From Paragonimus westermani (taxonomy: Eukaryota; Platyhelminthes; Trematoda; Plagiorchiida; Troglotrematidae), in assembly GCA_008508345.1 (NCBI GenBank), contig QNGE01001317.1, positions 7,989 through 71,988 on the forward strand: a DNA stretch of 64,000 bases. Reading direction: 5' to 3'. The notes under the pieces were generated by a model that had not been told where the DNA came from, ran no database searches, and saw nothing but the letters and a program-made list of their open reading frames with translations. Below, one piece after another: positions 47,607-61,500 of the stretch (positions are counted from its first letter, which is position 1; each line of letters opens with the position of its first letter). The translations under genes and the position numbers were made by a program.

Positions 47607-47958
47607 TCTTTCTGAAGTCCAACATTTGGGAACTTCTCAAAATTTGTTCGCGGTTGGTCGTGACACAGTCAGACATCTTTTCTTCAAGAATCTGAAATTG
47701 GCGGAGATAACAGTTTGCAACATTGTTACAGCATCCCTTTTAAACAACAAAGAGATACTTAATAATACTGGTGATAACCACTTGATCACGGACAACCATT
47801 TGAATTCGACGAATTTTGCTGAGAACAAAAAGAACTGTGCATATATTTATCTAGGTGCAGACACACAAGCTGCCACATACTTACCTGATGATTTGCTTTC
47901 TAGGAACAAAGCAATTGTGAAAACTCCGGTATTTGACTGGGTTTATACCAGATGCTAA
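47607..47958 (+). CDS. candidate terminal exon, possibly BRCT-like end
   Basis: It follows tttttgcag and is open to TAA at 47956-47958. The C-terminus (AATYLPDDLLSRNKAIVKTP then VFDWVYTRC) vaguely recalls the end of a BRCT domain (val-val-x-pro-x-trp-val-x-x-cys). The resemblance is too weak to name it. Its phase does not match the exon at 47193-47336. Confidence 0.25.
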
Positions 47959-49499
47959 AACGGTGTGAGTACAGTTCAAAAAGAAAGAACTTCAAAGGCT
48001 TTTCTGACTTGGACACCTCCTTTTATTTGAATGGATGCTGTTCACTCGATGGTCACTGTGTAGTGCTCAACACCAGTCCACTCAGTTCAACTTCATCAGG
48101 AAGAAACTTGGCGTAATGTGTCTGCTGCTGAAGTATATCCGTATACCTTTAAACCAATACCTAACGGAATCTGGTTATGAGGTGTAGTCTCGTCGTCGAA
48201 ACAATAAGATATGCCCTAAGCTGAATCCATTGATGTCTTTCTGGACTGCAACCGCTTCATTGAAAACATTTCGACTGTTGTGGATGAGTTGTTCGTTTCA
48301 TTACGATTGCTCAGCGAATTAGACGAGTCGTACGGCAAGCCGTTTATCTTGAATAATCAGAGAGCAACATCCCGTACGAAAAGAGGCAGGTGAAATTAAA
48401 TCAACCACGAGTATAATTTTGAGTTATCTGATATATAGCAGCCATCAAAGCAACACGGATCAATCATTCAGTTCTCTCTATAGGATATCACCGAATCGAT
48501 TAGAATCTGTTCGGCCGCGAATACTGACCACAATCAAGTCTATCACCTTTTTTGTGTTTACAGAACAAGGATGCTCAATAACTCCGCCTGTCGTGGTTAT
48601 TAGTTGACACATCCAATCGATATGTACGCAGCTAGCACCCAACTAGCTTTCACGAAATATGAAGTGTAAATTTTGATTGATACCAGGCTCTGTCTATGGC
48701 CATTTTAAGTTCCTGCTTCCCAACTGTAACTGCCCGACAGGATCTTCACCAAAAACATGTTTACAACATTTTGTGTTCATTACAGGTGTTCTTACGTCAT
48801 GCCCAAACTTCCGGTTAACTTAGGGGTTAACTCGCATGACAAACATGGACCACTGAGTACATCTCTTAACCCAATGAACATGTGCTAGGCGCTCAACACT
48901 ACGCACATATCAGCAGTTTACTTAATAAAGATTATCGGGTGGTGGGAACGTGTGTTCAAATAGATGTACATATACACCGTGTAAGTGAGAAGAAACTGGT
49001 ATCATGAAATTCACAAGTTACTTGTGAAAAGTATTTTTTCTGATGGCAAAATAAGACAGTTCGTTCAATCGTAAACAAGGATACACTAATTTACGTCTAT
49101 TAACGTTTACCTTCATGTTTACTGACGATTTTGTTAGGGTATAATATCATGTGAGTTATGTAAAAGCCAACCTCGCCTGCACAGCACATTCAATAAACAG
49201 TGGGCGGAACGGTCGTTTTTCACTCAGGTGATTGATCAAATTATAATGGACTTAACTAGTTATTAAAACAAAGTATTATGTGCGTTTTTTAAACATATTT
49301 CTTTCATTTGCGAATCTGTTAAAATGGAGAACCAGTGTTTATTTTAATAGCGTGATCCATCCATATCGATCAAACAAGTCTGACGGTGTTTAAAACACCC
49401 GAGTATATGACTGCTGATTCTGAACAAATTTCATTTGGTCCAAACGTGGTACAAAGCTCCCAGCTTACCGGGACATAGACGAATCTAGGTGAAGACTAC

Positions 49500-49546
49500 C
49501 TTTCCAACAGTTTCTTCGTGAAGGTATGTAGGAATCTGTACTGTTC
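49500..49546 (-). CDS. PTP exon (EQYRF end of domain)
   Basis: 47 nt; acceptor gtaccatag, donor AG|GTAGTC. It encodes [15 protein letters not shown] plus two bases. It matches the conserved end of a PTP domain. Confidence 0.8.
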
Positions 49547-52500
49547 CTATGGTACAAAAACAACAGAAAACTTGATAAATAATCTTGATTTGTAGGCACA
49601 GTCAAACATAACATAATGAAGAAACTGTCGTTGTGGAGGTTAGGAATGACAAGAATCACTTGGGAGTCATAGTGTAGGAGATTAGACCACGAAAGACACG
49701 GTGTAACTGTTTTAAACACCGTCGTGCCTAAAGCATTGTCAGTATGCCGGGTGAAAAAATGAAGGTGCGACATAACACCGAGAGTCCACCTGTACCTCAA
49801 AAGAATAAGGATTTTTAGAGGTATGTACAGTGATTCACACTGTACTGAACAACCTCTTACCAGTACTATACTGTTTATAATACGGACGTTTCAACAAGTC
49901 TCAAACAGAACTCAACAGATCATACTCTCTCTGGGACGGTTGGGATTACTTTACAAGCTGGTATTTGAAATTCCTTGTAAACTCTAGGCCATTTCAGGGT
50001 GATTTTTAGCGAGTAGCCCAGGTCAACATTTTCCATATTGGAAATTCTACAGTTATCCCAACCAGATGAATTCGCAAGGTAACTTACCGGTTTATGTACC
50101 ATGAACATCCGACACAAGCGTAATTGAGAGACCATGCCAGCAATATCATAATATTCAGCTGTTCCATTTTGCAGAAAGTCCATCAAGTTATAGGCAATGA
50201 TGAATGACCCAGTTCGACCGACACCGGCGCTAATATATTTACGATTAAAAGAGTGAATAAAGCCGAATTGTACACAGTGAGTTTGCTGATGGTCGTGACC
50301 ATCAACAAAACACGTTTAAATAAAAGTAATACAACTCCGGAATGCTCACTGTTGATGCATCTACCGTGAAAGCTTTCTAAAATTCAGTACTAAGTTCTAG
50401 AATTTTCGACGTTGAAACCTGCGCTGAAACGCCGACTTCAAGAGGGACCACCAAAAGACTTAATAAAGCAGTGATGGAGACTACTTGCTTATGGTTGTTG
50501 GATAAACGTTGAACAGACTGCTCCCATTTAAATTGCTACGCCCCTTTCACTCCATCAATCATCTCGAACTACAAACAACACCACCACTGTTCCTAACCAT
50601 CATCAACTTACTTTCTTACTAGTTCAGTTTAATTTGGTTAGTTTGCAACACAGTGGCAACAACAGAAGGTACCAGAAACTCATTACAGTTGTGTCGAAAC
50701 GGGAAAACTTGTCACCACATAGTACAACGAAAAGGTATAGAGTGGAGTTTTCCTTCTGTAACCATTCGCGGGTCAGGTAGATCGGAATTTATTAGAAAGT
50801 TTGCCTAGTAATTTCAGTAGAGCAAGCTATCTCAGGATGCCAGAGTAATCTTTTGAAAGTCGTTATTGGTTGCAGTTTGTACAGTCGTTATTCAAATTAC
50901 CAATAGACTTGTCACCTTTTTTCTTTCAAGACAATCACGTTAACTATGCCTCATTAGCGCGCTGATGTGAGTGAGCGCTAAATCCCGGTAGTTCTTCTGT
51001 GATCAGATCAACCTTATAGATGGAATCGAAATTTTCTGAATCATATGGAAACCAAAGTTTACTGTACGATAGGAACAAGACCATAAACCACATGAATCAT
51101 AAGATGTGTGAAAAAAGCCAATAGTAGCATGTAAGATGTCTTGCGCAATGACATTTCGTTCGCATCTCATCGGTTACTTAGAACATTCTGTGTCCACTGA
51201 AATTCGGAACACGTTGTTTTATAAACGATATGTAGACTATATTTTTGCTGTATTCGACGGCCACTGGCAAGTAACAGCCTTTCATGAGCTGTTAAACAGG
51301 TTGCATAACAAACTAAAGTTTACCCTCGAATTCGAACAAAATCAAAAGATTTCATTCCTTGACGTTCTTTTGAAAAGGCGCGAGGATGGGTCACTTTCCA
51401 GATGTGTCTACCGTAAATCCACGTGGACAAGACAATATCTGCACTTTAAGAGTTTCACACCTGTTGCTCAAAAACGTGGCCTCGGTAGGACTTTGTTTCA
51501 CAGAGTTCGACGTATTGCGACAGAAGATGAGCTAGAGAGTGTACTGATGTTACTGCATGAGACTCCTATAGAAAATGGTTATCCCCAAAGGTTTATTGAG
51601 AAGTACTCCACTCCACAAACAACGCGGGTTACACCCATTACTGTTCCTCGCAAGCCTGTCTATCTAAATCTTCCTTTTAAAGGTGATAATGTTTCAGCCC
51701 TGATCAAACGCCGTTTAGATGCAGCACTCAAGCGCACATACAGCGCAGCCCGATTGTCTACGTGGATGAAACCACCCGTGTTCCAACTACACCTAGAAAG
51801 GACGTGGTGCCCCTTTCCGCCCAATCCAATATTGTATACACGTTTGATTGTGTCTGTGGAAGCAGATACGTCGGCAGAACCAGGAGGCACCTCGGCACAC
51901 GTATCAACGAACACATACCTAAATGGCTTTTGAATTCGGGGGTCGGTTGCGCCGTCAGTGCCATTACAAAACACCTTCTACAGACCGGCCACTCAGTGGA
52001 CCCTAGAACGGCTTTCAGAGTGTTCTTTAGACCCAAGCTAAAGCAGGCTCTCAATATTGCTGAAGCCGTCGCAATACATCGACTGAATCCCTCTTTATGC
52101 GCTCAGAAACAGTTGGTGACTAACCTTTCACTTTGTTGGTAATAATGCAACTGGTACTTTTTACAGTATTTCAGCTCTTGTTTGTTTTTTTTTTTTTTAG
52201 ATTTTTTTTTTCTAACCATATCTGACCTTCCCCACTCAATATGTATGCATCTTTTACCACCCATTTATTGCATCAAAATTATCAATCAGTTGCATTTTAC
52301 TGCTTCCGCTTTGGTCACCTAACTGACTGTTTCAAATATTTCTAGATTGATTTCGCCTAGCTGCTTGCCCCTTAACTATATAAAGTGTATGTTAATTTCG
52401 CAAAAGTAACCGATGATATGCGAACGAAATGTCATCGTGCAAGACATCTTACATGCTACTATTGGCTTTTATCAAATTTATCGATGGGAACCATTGTTTC

Positions 52501-55500
52501 AAACAATCATAAGAGGGATGAACCTAGAATCCAGTGTCCCCTATAGTACGGACTATATGAAAGTTGGAAATGTACGCCAGGATCACTATCAACTATGAGC
52601 ATGGTGTTCAAACTGCAATGCGCGAGTCCTAATTCTACCTAACAGTGGTCACTAAAATATTAGGATAACTGTTCAACAGAGTATTACCTGCAGTGCACCA
52701 ACGTTGGTTCACCTGATCGTGGAGAGCCTTTTTGAATTCGTTGGTAGGTCTTCAATAGATCGTAAAATTCCTGTTCATCCGGGACCCCATAATCTGGCCA
52801 TGTGGTCATATGAAGCTGTACGATTTGACGAATATCCTCTACGTTTGACGACTGTGTTTTGAACACAGAAACAACGCAGATGAACAAGTGGAAGTTTGTC
52901 AAATGGACGGGGTAAGTTTTGTTGTAATTTATGCAACGTAAACTGTAGGAGACGCCTAGTGAAAAGTCACCGTTGGATTTAGTTTTGTGCCAAAAACAGA
53001 ACAAATGATGGATAATTAGTTCTATAGGTTTCAATGTATCCATTTCTGAAGTTGGGCTACGTAATCTTCACCAGCGTTATAGGGTTTCCATTTTTCAACC
53101 ACCTTAGAATCGACGATACAGGAAAATTGGAAAAATTCGCACATCTGTTACCAACGTCGAAGCTAACGTGATAACGTCCTGGGCGCTCCATTATATGGTA
53201 ACTTAATTATTCCCATCCGTGCACAGTAGTTTTCAAAAAATACCACCGATTCGTATTAGCCTTGTCCGTCACACTGAACCGTTAGCAATAAACACTAGTG
53301 GTCTTATGAGTGAAATCAACTGAAAACATCGCTAATAACTGTTCACAGTCTCATCAGCCCCATAAACTTTTCAATCAGATCTTTGTTACGTAAAAGTTTG
53401 GAAGCTGTAATCACATGTGAGTGATGTTAAAACAGTATGAAAGGTTAATGTTCTGTACATACGCCAAGAATTTCCGCTGGATAGTCCATGTGAACTTAAC
53501 CCTCAGTAAGCAGAACTTAAGACATATTGTGGTGGATACTCAGGCCGGAGGTGTGGGTATTCCAACACTCGACGAAATACCTCGACGCGGGGGGAGGCAC
53601 GTCCAAAACCCCGCAACGAGCGCATCAGGGACGGCGGGGGCGACCGGATGAGTCATCGTTCAACTGGATCGGACCAACGGGCGACATGGCAGGGAAAACA
53701 GAAGGGACGACGAAATTGGAGGCGCTATTATTCCAAGATTCGCAGGATTATCGCGAAGCGGTCGTGGACTACACTCAGAGGCCAGTGGAGATAGATGGAG
53801 GAGAACAAGAGCAACCGGACCAGTCATCGCTCAACGAAATCGGATCAACAGGCGAAGAGTGGCAGGCAGAAATCCCCCCGATAGACGGCGCCGATCACGC
53901 ACATAAACCAGGCAGAAGTGCACACGATGCGTGAGCGGAAACCTGGGGGTGCTGTGGTCCGGAATGATGACTAATAAACGCGAGCGCGCGTGTGGCATGA
54001 GGACTAGCGTATTGGACAATAAAAACTGTGCTTTATTGGACGCCTTCTCGTTACAATATTAAATAATGTTGATTGAATAATTCTGATGCCTCATATGCGT
54101 CGGGATATTTTGGTATGTGTGTCTGATAAATAAACAAATGACAAGCAGCAGACTGGTGGCATCATTTTTTCCAGACTATCTGTTGGCCAGAATGAAGGTG
54201 GCAAAAAATGTAGTATGTTTTCTTGAAAAGTACAGCCTGAAGGCAGGTGAAGAGGAAGCTTAGGAGAAACAAGGATGGTAAGAGTACGGAAAATATACTC
54301 ATCTCGTTGAGCAGTTCATTGTAAAACAACACGTTCAGTCGATTATTACCAAGGAGAAACAGGGAGTAGTGAATATGACAAGTGAATGGTTAGAAAGATC
54401 AAGAACACTATCGCGTCAACTTTGCTGGTCACAGGCGAACTTTTCATCAACCTTCGAACTAATTTACACATAGCCGACCACGTGTCTGCGTGTTCCGGAC
54501 CAAAATCCCTTCTGGAACGTAAGTGAAAGACGTGTAGGTAATCTGAAAAATGAGCAGTATTTCGAACTGACTTTTACTAATGCCGTCTGCGGTTGTAGTG
54601 TAGAAGGGAGCACAGGTGAGTTTAATGCAAGGCATATGTGAGTACGCAGTTTATTACGTGTAAATCAGCGTGAAGGCTGATAAAAATGCACTTTACAACT
54701 AGCAATGTTCATGACCTGAAAAGAAGCGACCAACCGCTAACTATGTTCTGTGACGTGGAGCTACCTCAAACAAAGGATCTACATGGAACGTCCACAAACA
54801 CTGGGGCAACTCAAAGCGGCCATATTCTCGGAATGCAAAGCAATCTGCTGGACCACTGTGCAACGTGCGCTGCCTTTGTACAAGCAAAACCACAGGTAAC
54901 ATTTTCAGAATCCTTTGCGAATTTCTGGTTTATGTAACGATAATGTCGACCTGTCAGTTTATCTGTAGCAGTGATGGACAGATTTGTATACTTTGCGGAT
55001 ATTGTCAGCTCTGAGTAAAGTAAGGAATCTGATAAAATATACTGCGAATTACTGTCTGACTATAGTAGGGTTTTGGTTCGTGTATAATGTAGCACTATAC
55101 ATTAAATATTTTGGTCAGTAACGCATTCAGTCACTAGTTGCAGATACGTGTTACCCAGACGCAGTATTTAGAATGAAGGCTGAATAATTATTGCATAGAG
55201 TGTACAAACGGCCATCATAAAGATGTGAACGATATCGACAAGCGTGCATCGGTACGTCTCAGCGGTGCTATCTGGTTCGGGCACGATAAATTCGTCCAGA
55301 TCAGTTTGTGCACAGCTGCTGTTCAGCAAACTTAACTGAGAACAGCGCGATCCAACATAACCCAACATGACCAGAGTCAGTCAGACAGACATACACAGGT
55401 CGGATTAATAAACACAGGGCTCACGAATCTGAAGTGCCTTCGGTTAGGCAAAAGTATCGATTCTGAACCGCCATTAGAAGCATCTACACTAACAGTCTGT

Positions 55501-58500
55501 AAGGTCCAAGAGAAGTTAGTTCGGAACAAACTTGGCACCTGTAAAGGGTGCGTTATGCCCTTCACGCCTCCCTTCGTCAGTTCTACCACTACTCACCTGT
55601 ATCAACACATTATCCCAGTTTGTAATCATTTAACCCGAGCCCGTAAGATATGGATGTTTTGTGTCGACCCAAACCAAACGGTATTCACATCCTGGGTAGA
55701 TCTTTTTTATGGAAGAATCAGATTCACAGAGTACAAATTGCCCCAATCTCGACATTTTTGAACAGGTTGCAAACGCTGATCTTGATAAGGCAACTAGTTG
55801 CCCTCCTCACTTATAAAATGGTCACATAAGATGTGTTGACAGAAAGCGAAACGACGCGGTTCACTAACGAGGCTAAAAAACTGAGACATGCCAACGGACG
55901 CTTGTTGCTTTCATAGCATGGCCATAAAACACCATGACGGGGTCCAAAAATGGCGCAATAAACCAGAAAGCACGACAGGACGTGCCTCAGATCCTATAGG
56001 AACATGGCTAGATTTTGATCAGTCATTCAGTGAATTGTAATTCTGTTGCGTTCCTGAATACAGGTATTTTGTTGCCTATCGTTTGATTAAAAGCTATCGT
56101 GGTGGAATATTAAGTGACGGAAATGTCGCATTTTTTTCACCTTGTACATTTTCGCTCATCTGCACATGCTGGTTTCCAGTCCAGTGTTGCTTTTCAAGCA
56201 CTGAATCCATTACAGGGACACATGTGAACAGTTAGGTGTCAAAGTTCGTTAGCCGTGTTGGCCAAAGCTGTTGGTCGCTGATGCCAGCGACTTCACTAGA
56301 TATGTATGTACAATCCCAAACACAGCAAACTAATCTGAATATGGTTCCCGTGGTAAGTTGTGCGTGTTATCTCACTCGAATCAGTTAGGAGGCATACCCG
56401 TTGGGTAAGTCCTTTGATCTAGGCTGTGGACTTTTTTGCCCGGTACACGGTTCCGCGACGTATGGTTTATTTTCCATCTGCTCTGACAAAGTAAGCAGGT
56501 AGACAGCATATGGGCATTTGGTGAAGGAAAAGTGGCAAGCATTTTGATGAGGCCAGAGTTCAGTGGGAGGTGAAAAGAGGAAAATAAATGAACTAGACTG
56601 AGAATGCGAAGTGAAAGGGTAGACGAGAAGAGAAGGAGCAATGGAATAGTGACAGACGGGAGCGCGCACGCTTGAAATAATTAGCTAGTGCATCACACTA
56701 TGAGGTGGCCTCCCTCAGTTCGGAGAGCTAGAGGCATGTATATTTATGAAGTTCAGTTAAAATGCATCCAATAACCTAGTTGTTCATCAAATGAGTACTA
56801 CCTGAACCTCAAGAAAATATGCTTTGGTTTCTGTGGCCAACTGTACGGAATGTGTAATCGGTGATGCAGCGCAAACAATAAGTAACCAGAGAAAAACCGT
56901 CAGGAGAGTGTCCGCAATAGATACAACAAATATGAACTCTTTTGACTGTGGTGAGAGGTTTCAAAACATCAAAATATTTTCAACTGAACCCTGTGCAGTT
57001 AGTTGTGCTTTGATTAATTTGTACATTCTCTGAGCCTCATTTTTAAAATGATAGTTGAAAGGAAACTTTTATGTCCATTTACACATATCGTACGATTTTG
57101 TACGGAATAGAGGAACAAAGTGCTTACGCTGACCACGTTGAACCGCCGAAGGACATGCGAAGAATGTACCTTTTCTTCAGTGCATGTGATTACCAGGTCC
57201 TGTTTACCGGCAGTGTATCGCTTAGAGCCAGTTTGAGGTTCCGGCCAATACCGCACACATTTCTCTTTACCATCTTCGTTTAGCCTGATGGAGTGCAAAA
57301 TGACATGTTTGAATTAGAAAGTCATTCATTTCAACCACTGTTTTGAAGTTAAGACAGACTGCCACTTGACCAACATTAGGTCCATTGAAGACACTGACTA
57401 CAGTCAGATGACCTACTCGAGAGGAAAGTATGCTCAGCATTGTTGAATGTCATTTTGATTGACCTACCATATTGGTTCTCAGTCTTCTGAAAAAGAACTT
57501 CATTGCATCTGGTAGGTGAGTTTGTGCGAGACCCAAGGTCCAGCTGACAAAGACTGTTGCCCACGTTTGGAACATCAGGCGAAGTGAAGTCAGGAACATT
57601 CATCAGGGTTGTTAAGTCCACCGCTAAACAACTCATCATGTTAGAGTTCATTCCAAACTGCTGAGGCTTGTTGGCTTGAGGTGAACTTATATATCACTGC
57701 TCCAGATAACTTTTTACTGAACACGTTTGATATCTACCTGTAAGTCATTGCAGTACACGCGACCTCGACCACTGTAAACTGGCCCGGATAAAACCAGGTT
57801 GACCGGGCGACCGGAGTGTCAGTAAATGTCAGCAACCTCGTGGTGTTTTCTTCTACAAAAGCGGTTAAGTTGAACCCCCGGAAAATTCGTCATCCCCGGG
57901 CAGATAAAACCTTCGGGAGGACGCTTTATTTTGTGATGGGCACGTTTGGGACCAGATAGTGCATTATTTTGAAGCGGGTACTGAGAACTTACGACAACAG
58001 CAGAACGAAAGAGATTTTGTGTTCTTAAATGCACTAAGCCGCAACTTCATTACTAGTCCTAAGGCAACATCTGATGATAAGTTTTACGGTAATCAAACCG
58101 CTGTCGGCTTGGTTAATAGTAAATAGATTCTTTAGCCTGTGGTATAAGAGAAGCAGGTCAATGTTGGACGCAGAATCTAAAATGAGAAGTAAAACTTAAC
58201 AGCATGCAATGAGAAAGTGTTAGTAAGAACATGAGTAGGCACGTTTTTGGTCAGATCAGACTAACTTTCGTTGCATACAAATATGTGTATCGTTCGAACA
58301 ACGTCTGCAAAGTCTGCATCACACAAGTTAGCTTTTTGCCTTCGGTAGATGCTACTGGTTCTGATAAGGCGTTTGACAGGTAATCGTTCACATCCCCACA
58401 TAAGATAACACGAAGTCATTGAAACTGATAGTCTTTGGTTCTCCCATGAGGATTCAACATCAAATGTATACAGATTACATGGCCTAACATATAGCCATCT

Positions 58501-61500
58501 GTATGATGTTCCGCGTAAGGTGATCACTGGCAAAACCACTGAGAAAGCCAAATCGCTCATGAAAAATGACAATTCCATGCATCACTGGAACTTGTCACAC
58601 GTAGCCCCTGATGCAGACACAAATAGGTTCTTTCCCTATCTGGTCGATGGCATGATAACTAAGCACGCTGATAAGCAAGATAAACTCATCAGTCAAGACG
58701 ACTGATTGAACCACTAACAGGTAAAACATTATCTACCAGGTATAAATCAGAAGGACAGCTTTTGAAAGCGAGCGTTGTTTTAAACCAAATTTCATGAAAA
58801 CTGAGCATACAGTTCATGTCAAGTATATTAAGTATATTCGCGCAGATGCTTAATGCTCATTTAATGTCAGTCCCGGCATGAGAATGATCAGCCAACCAAA
58901 CAGTGTCTGGTGGGACATCGCGTCGGTTAAACCCTGACCCGTTACTTACGTTCCATAGTGGTACGATCAACAGCTGCATTCCCACTGGGTGGTGCACACT
59001 AGTTCGAGATCTTCAGAGAGGGGGAAAGAGGAGCACCGTCATATGGGCATGCTGGTGAGACCAAGAAGTTCTGGTTGATATCAGACTGTTGGTTCTCTTG
59101 AGCAATATAATGAATACAAACACAATGTGTTTAAAAACCGGTGAGTGGCCAATTTGTTGTCGCTTAGTGTGTGATTGACTCTCTCAATTGGTGGGCTTGA
59201 GTGAACTTAGGGAGCGTGCACACAAAACTCCCGAAATGGGGAAGTCTGATCTTCCTGATCTGGGTGCCACATAAAACTCAGGTAAGTCCGAAAGGGCCTT
59301 TATCAAATAAAGTGAGTATAGTTTCAGCGTTTGCCGTATTATTTCCAGGCACCACTAGACATGTGCGTGAATGAGAGTGATCAAAGCACTTAATTAGCGC
59401 GTGGTTCATTTATGAGGTCTGTGACCAGCTTGCGGCTGTTCGTTAAGGGTTTTGAAAGTGAATGATAATTTTCGTATGCAGGTGAATCATTTGCATAAGA
59501 CTGGTGTGCGTTAGCGGATTTACGCGACTCATTTGTATTCTCGTCGGACTGACCGAGTTTCCCAATAGGATACAGTATAGTTTGACAGAACTAATCGGTG
59601 ACAGTATTTATGTGAATACATTTCCTAAAAGATAAGGAAGTTTTGTCGGGCCAAACAAAATCGTTTGGTCTCAGCTTTATTTTTCGGCGCGATTGCTTTA
59701 TTTCAGGGTAGGCCGGTGGGAATAACGTGGAAAAATCATTCCTCGAAATTTTTCTCCTGAAGCGGTTGAAGATTATGACAGCCTTGATAAAAAACAAACT
59801 CTCGTATTTACTGTCTTCTCTTCTGAACGTCTGTGTAAGCCATTTGATCTAAATCGAAAGAAATTGCCCTATTTTGTGCTGTCTACGGATGATCACTGGC
59901 TTCCTTCAAAATGGTAGGCAGCGCATCGTAATTGAAATGGTTCAGCTAACCAGGTCGTACGCTTTCCTATTAGCTGAACAGAAAACAATGAAATTAACGG
60001 TTTGGTTATAGAACATGCAACGCGTTTTACAATGAGTCCGTTTTAAAAGATTTGAAGAAGCTAAACTAGCTCCAAGAAAACACTAACGTTTCGTTTAATA
60101 CGAGATCCCTTGCGACAGAGTGAAGAACCTGAGGTAGGATAATACATTCTGTCCACTGCCAAATGTGAACCTCTGCATAGTTGTTGATTCTGTTTGGCTC
60201 TTGTTCTCATTCTGGAAGACTACAAATCCAGTTTCGGCCACACTTAATATAATCTTTGATATTTAGCCGAAAATTTCGACCAACCTCTTTGGAGCAGAAT
60301 TATCAGACTAATAATTTGCGCTTATCAAATTCAATCAGCAGCGTAAAACCTTGTATAAAGAAGTATGTTTAATACTTCAACGTTCCCTGAGCTGATGTCT
60401 CCAAGAATGTGGTGTTATTATTGGGTCCACTGTCCTTGAGCACATTTTACCATCACATTTCATCAGTTTCCTATGCCTTATGACCATACCCCTTGGGTCC
60501 TAACACAGCCGTCCGTTTTATAAATCCAGATTTGTGGTGGAAAAGCACGTTGAGATTGGTAAGTACATCCGTTCATACGCTTTTGAGAAAATGTACCTTC
60601 TAGTGAATGTGTAAGTTGATAATAGTTCTACCTAGAAGTTCCTTTTTAATTTCAGGTGTAATGATTCGAAACGTTTCACTCAGAAAACAAAATTGCACGT
60701 TGATCGATTTTTATGCCACCGGACTACAGTGTGCTAATAAAACATAAACGAGGCAACAATTGACACTACTTCTGAACAGAATCCGACCTCCCCTTAATGT
60801 TATTTTATGCCTAGAAAATAAGAGTCAATTTTTAAATACAGGTGACATTAACTAGGCATTCTACCAGCACTTACACAAATTTGGAGTCTGCGTTATGTTC
60901 ACCTTAGGGAAACACGTCGAGTGCTGGGACTGCCCAAAAAGTGCTACATCTCTTTCCCGTTTATACAGCTGAAAGCAGGTAGCATCAGTTTTGCTTATTT
61001 CCTATGCACCTAGATATCAAAGTGTGGCTTGTGTCCAATAAAACCTCTGTCAAATGAAGTGGCTACACGGTGGCTTTGGCAAACCTAGCAACATAACTGC
61101 TATGATATTCACTAAAGTGCAAAGACAGAGGTTTCGTGTTTCAATCTGACGCACTTTTGGTCCACCGCAAACTTGCTCGACCAGATGTGAAACCTGACGA
61201 AATATGTTTACTTTGTATACAACTAAGTCATATTTGTCTCCCCTATATGGTGCTCCATTGTGTAGTAGACTGTCAGGCTGAATTCTCTTGTGAATTATGG
61301 CGTCCACCACCATTGGGACCTAATCATGCCTATCGCGCGAGCAGGCCAACCATTTGAATGTACAAAGTTTGACGTAAACTGAGTGTTTGTCTGCTTCAGA
61401 ACAGCGAATTTGAATATGCATTACGGCTAGTCTGCTGCTGTATCGTTCCGAATTTCACATCTTTGCACTAGGTGGTCTTGCAAAACATATGTTGAACAGT

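Larger units (their letters stand above)
51113..52470. repeat. 66-bp inverted repeats bracketing a Penelope-like element
   Basis: Arm 51113-51178 and arm 52405-52470 are reverse complements with 3 mismatches in 66. The left arm overlaps the first codons of the open frame and the right arm lies about 260 bp beyond the last. Confidence 0.9.

Noticed and set aside
51660..52054. Minus-strand open frames over the Penelope-like element
   Set aside because: They are shadows of the GIY-YIG coding region on the plus strand.
55168..55368. Membrane-protein exon in the PTP intron
   Set aside because: It has a hydrophobic stretch but no splice signals or phase agreement with neighbouring exons.
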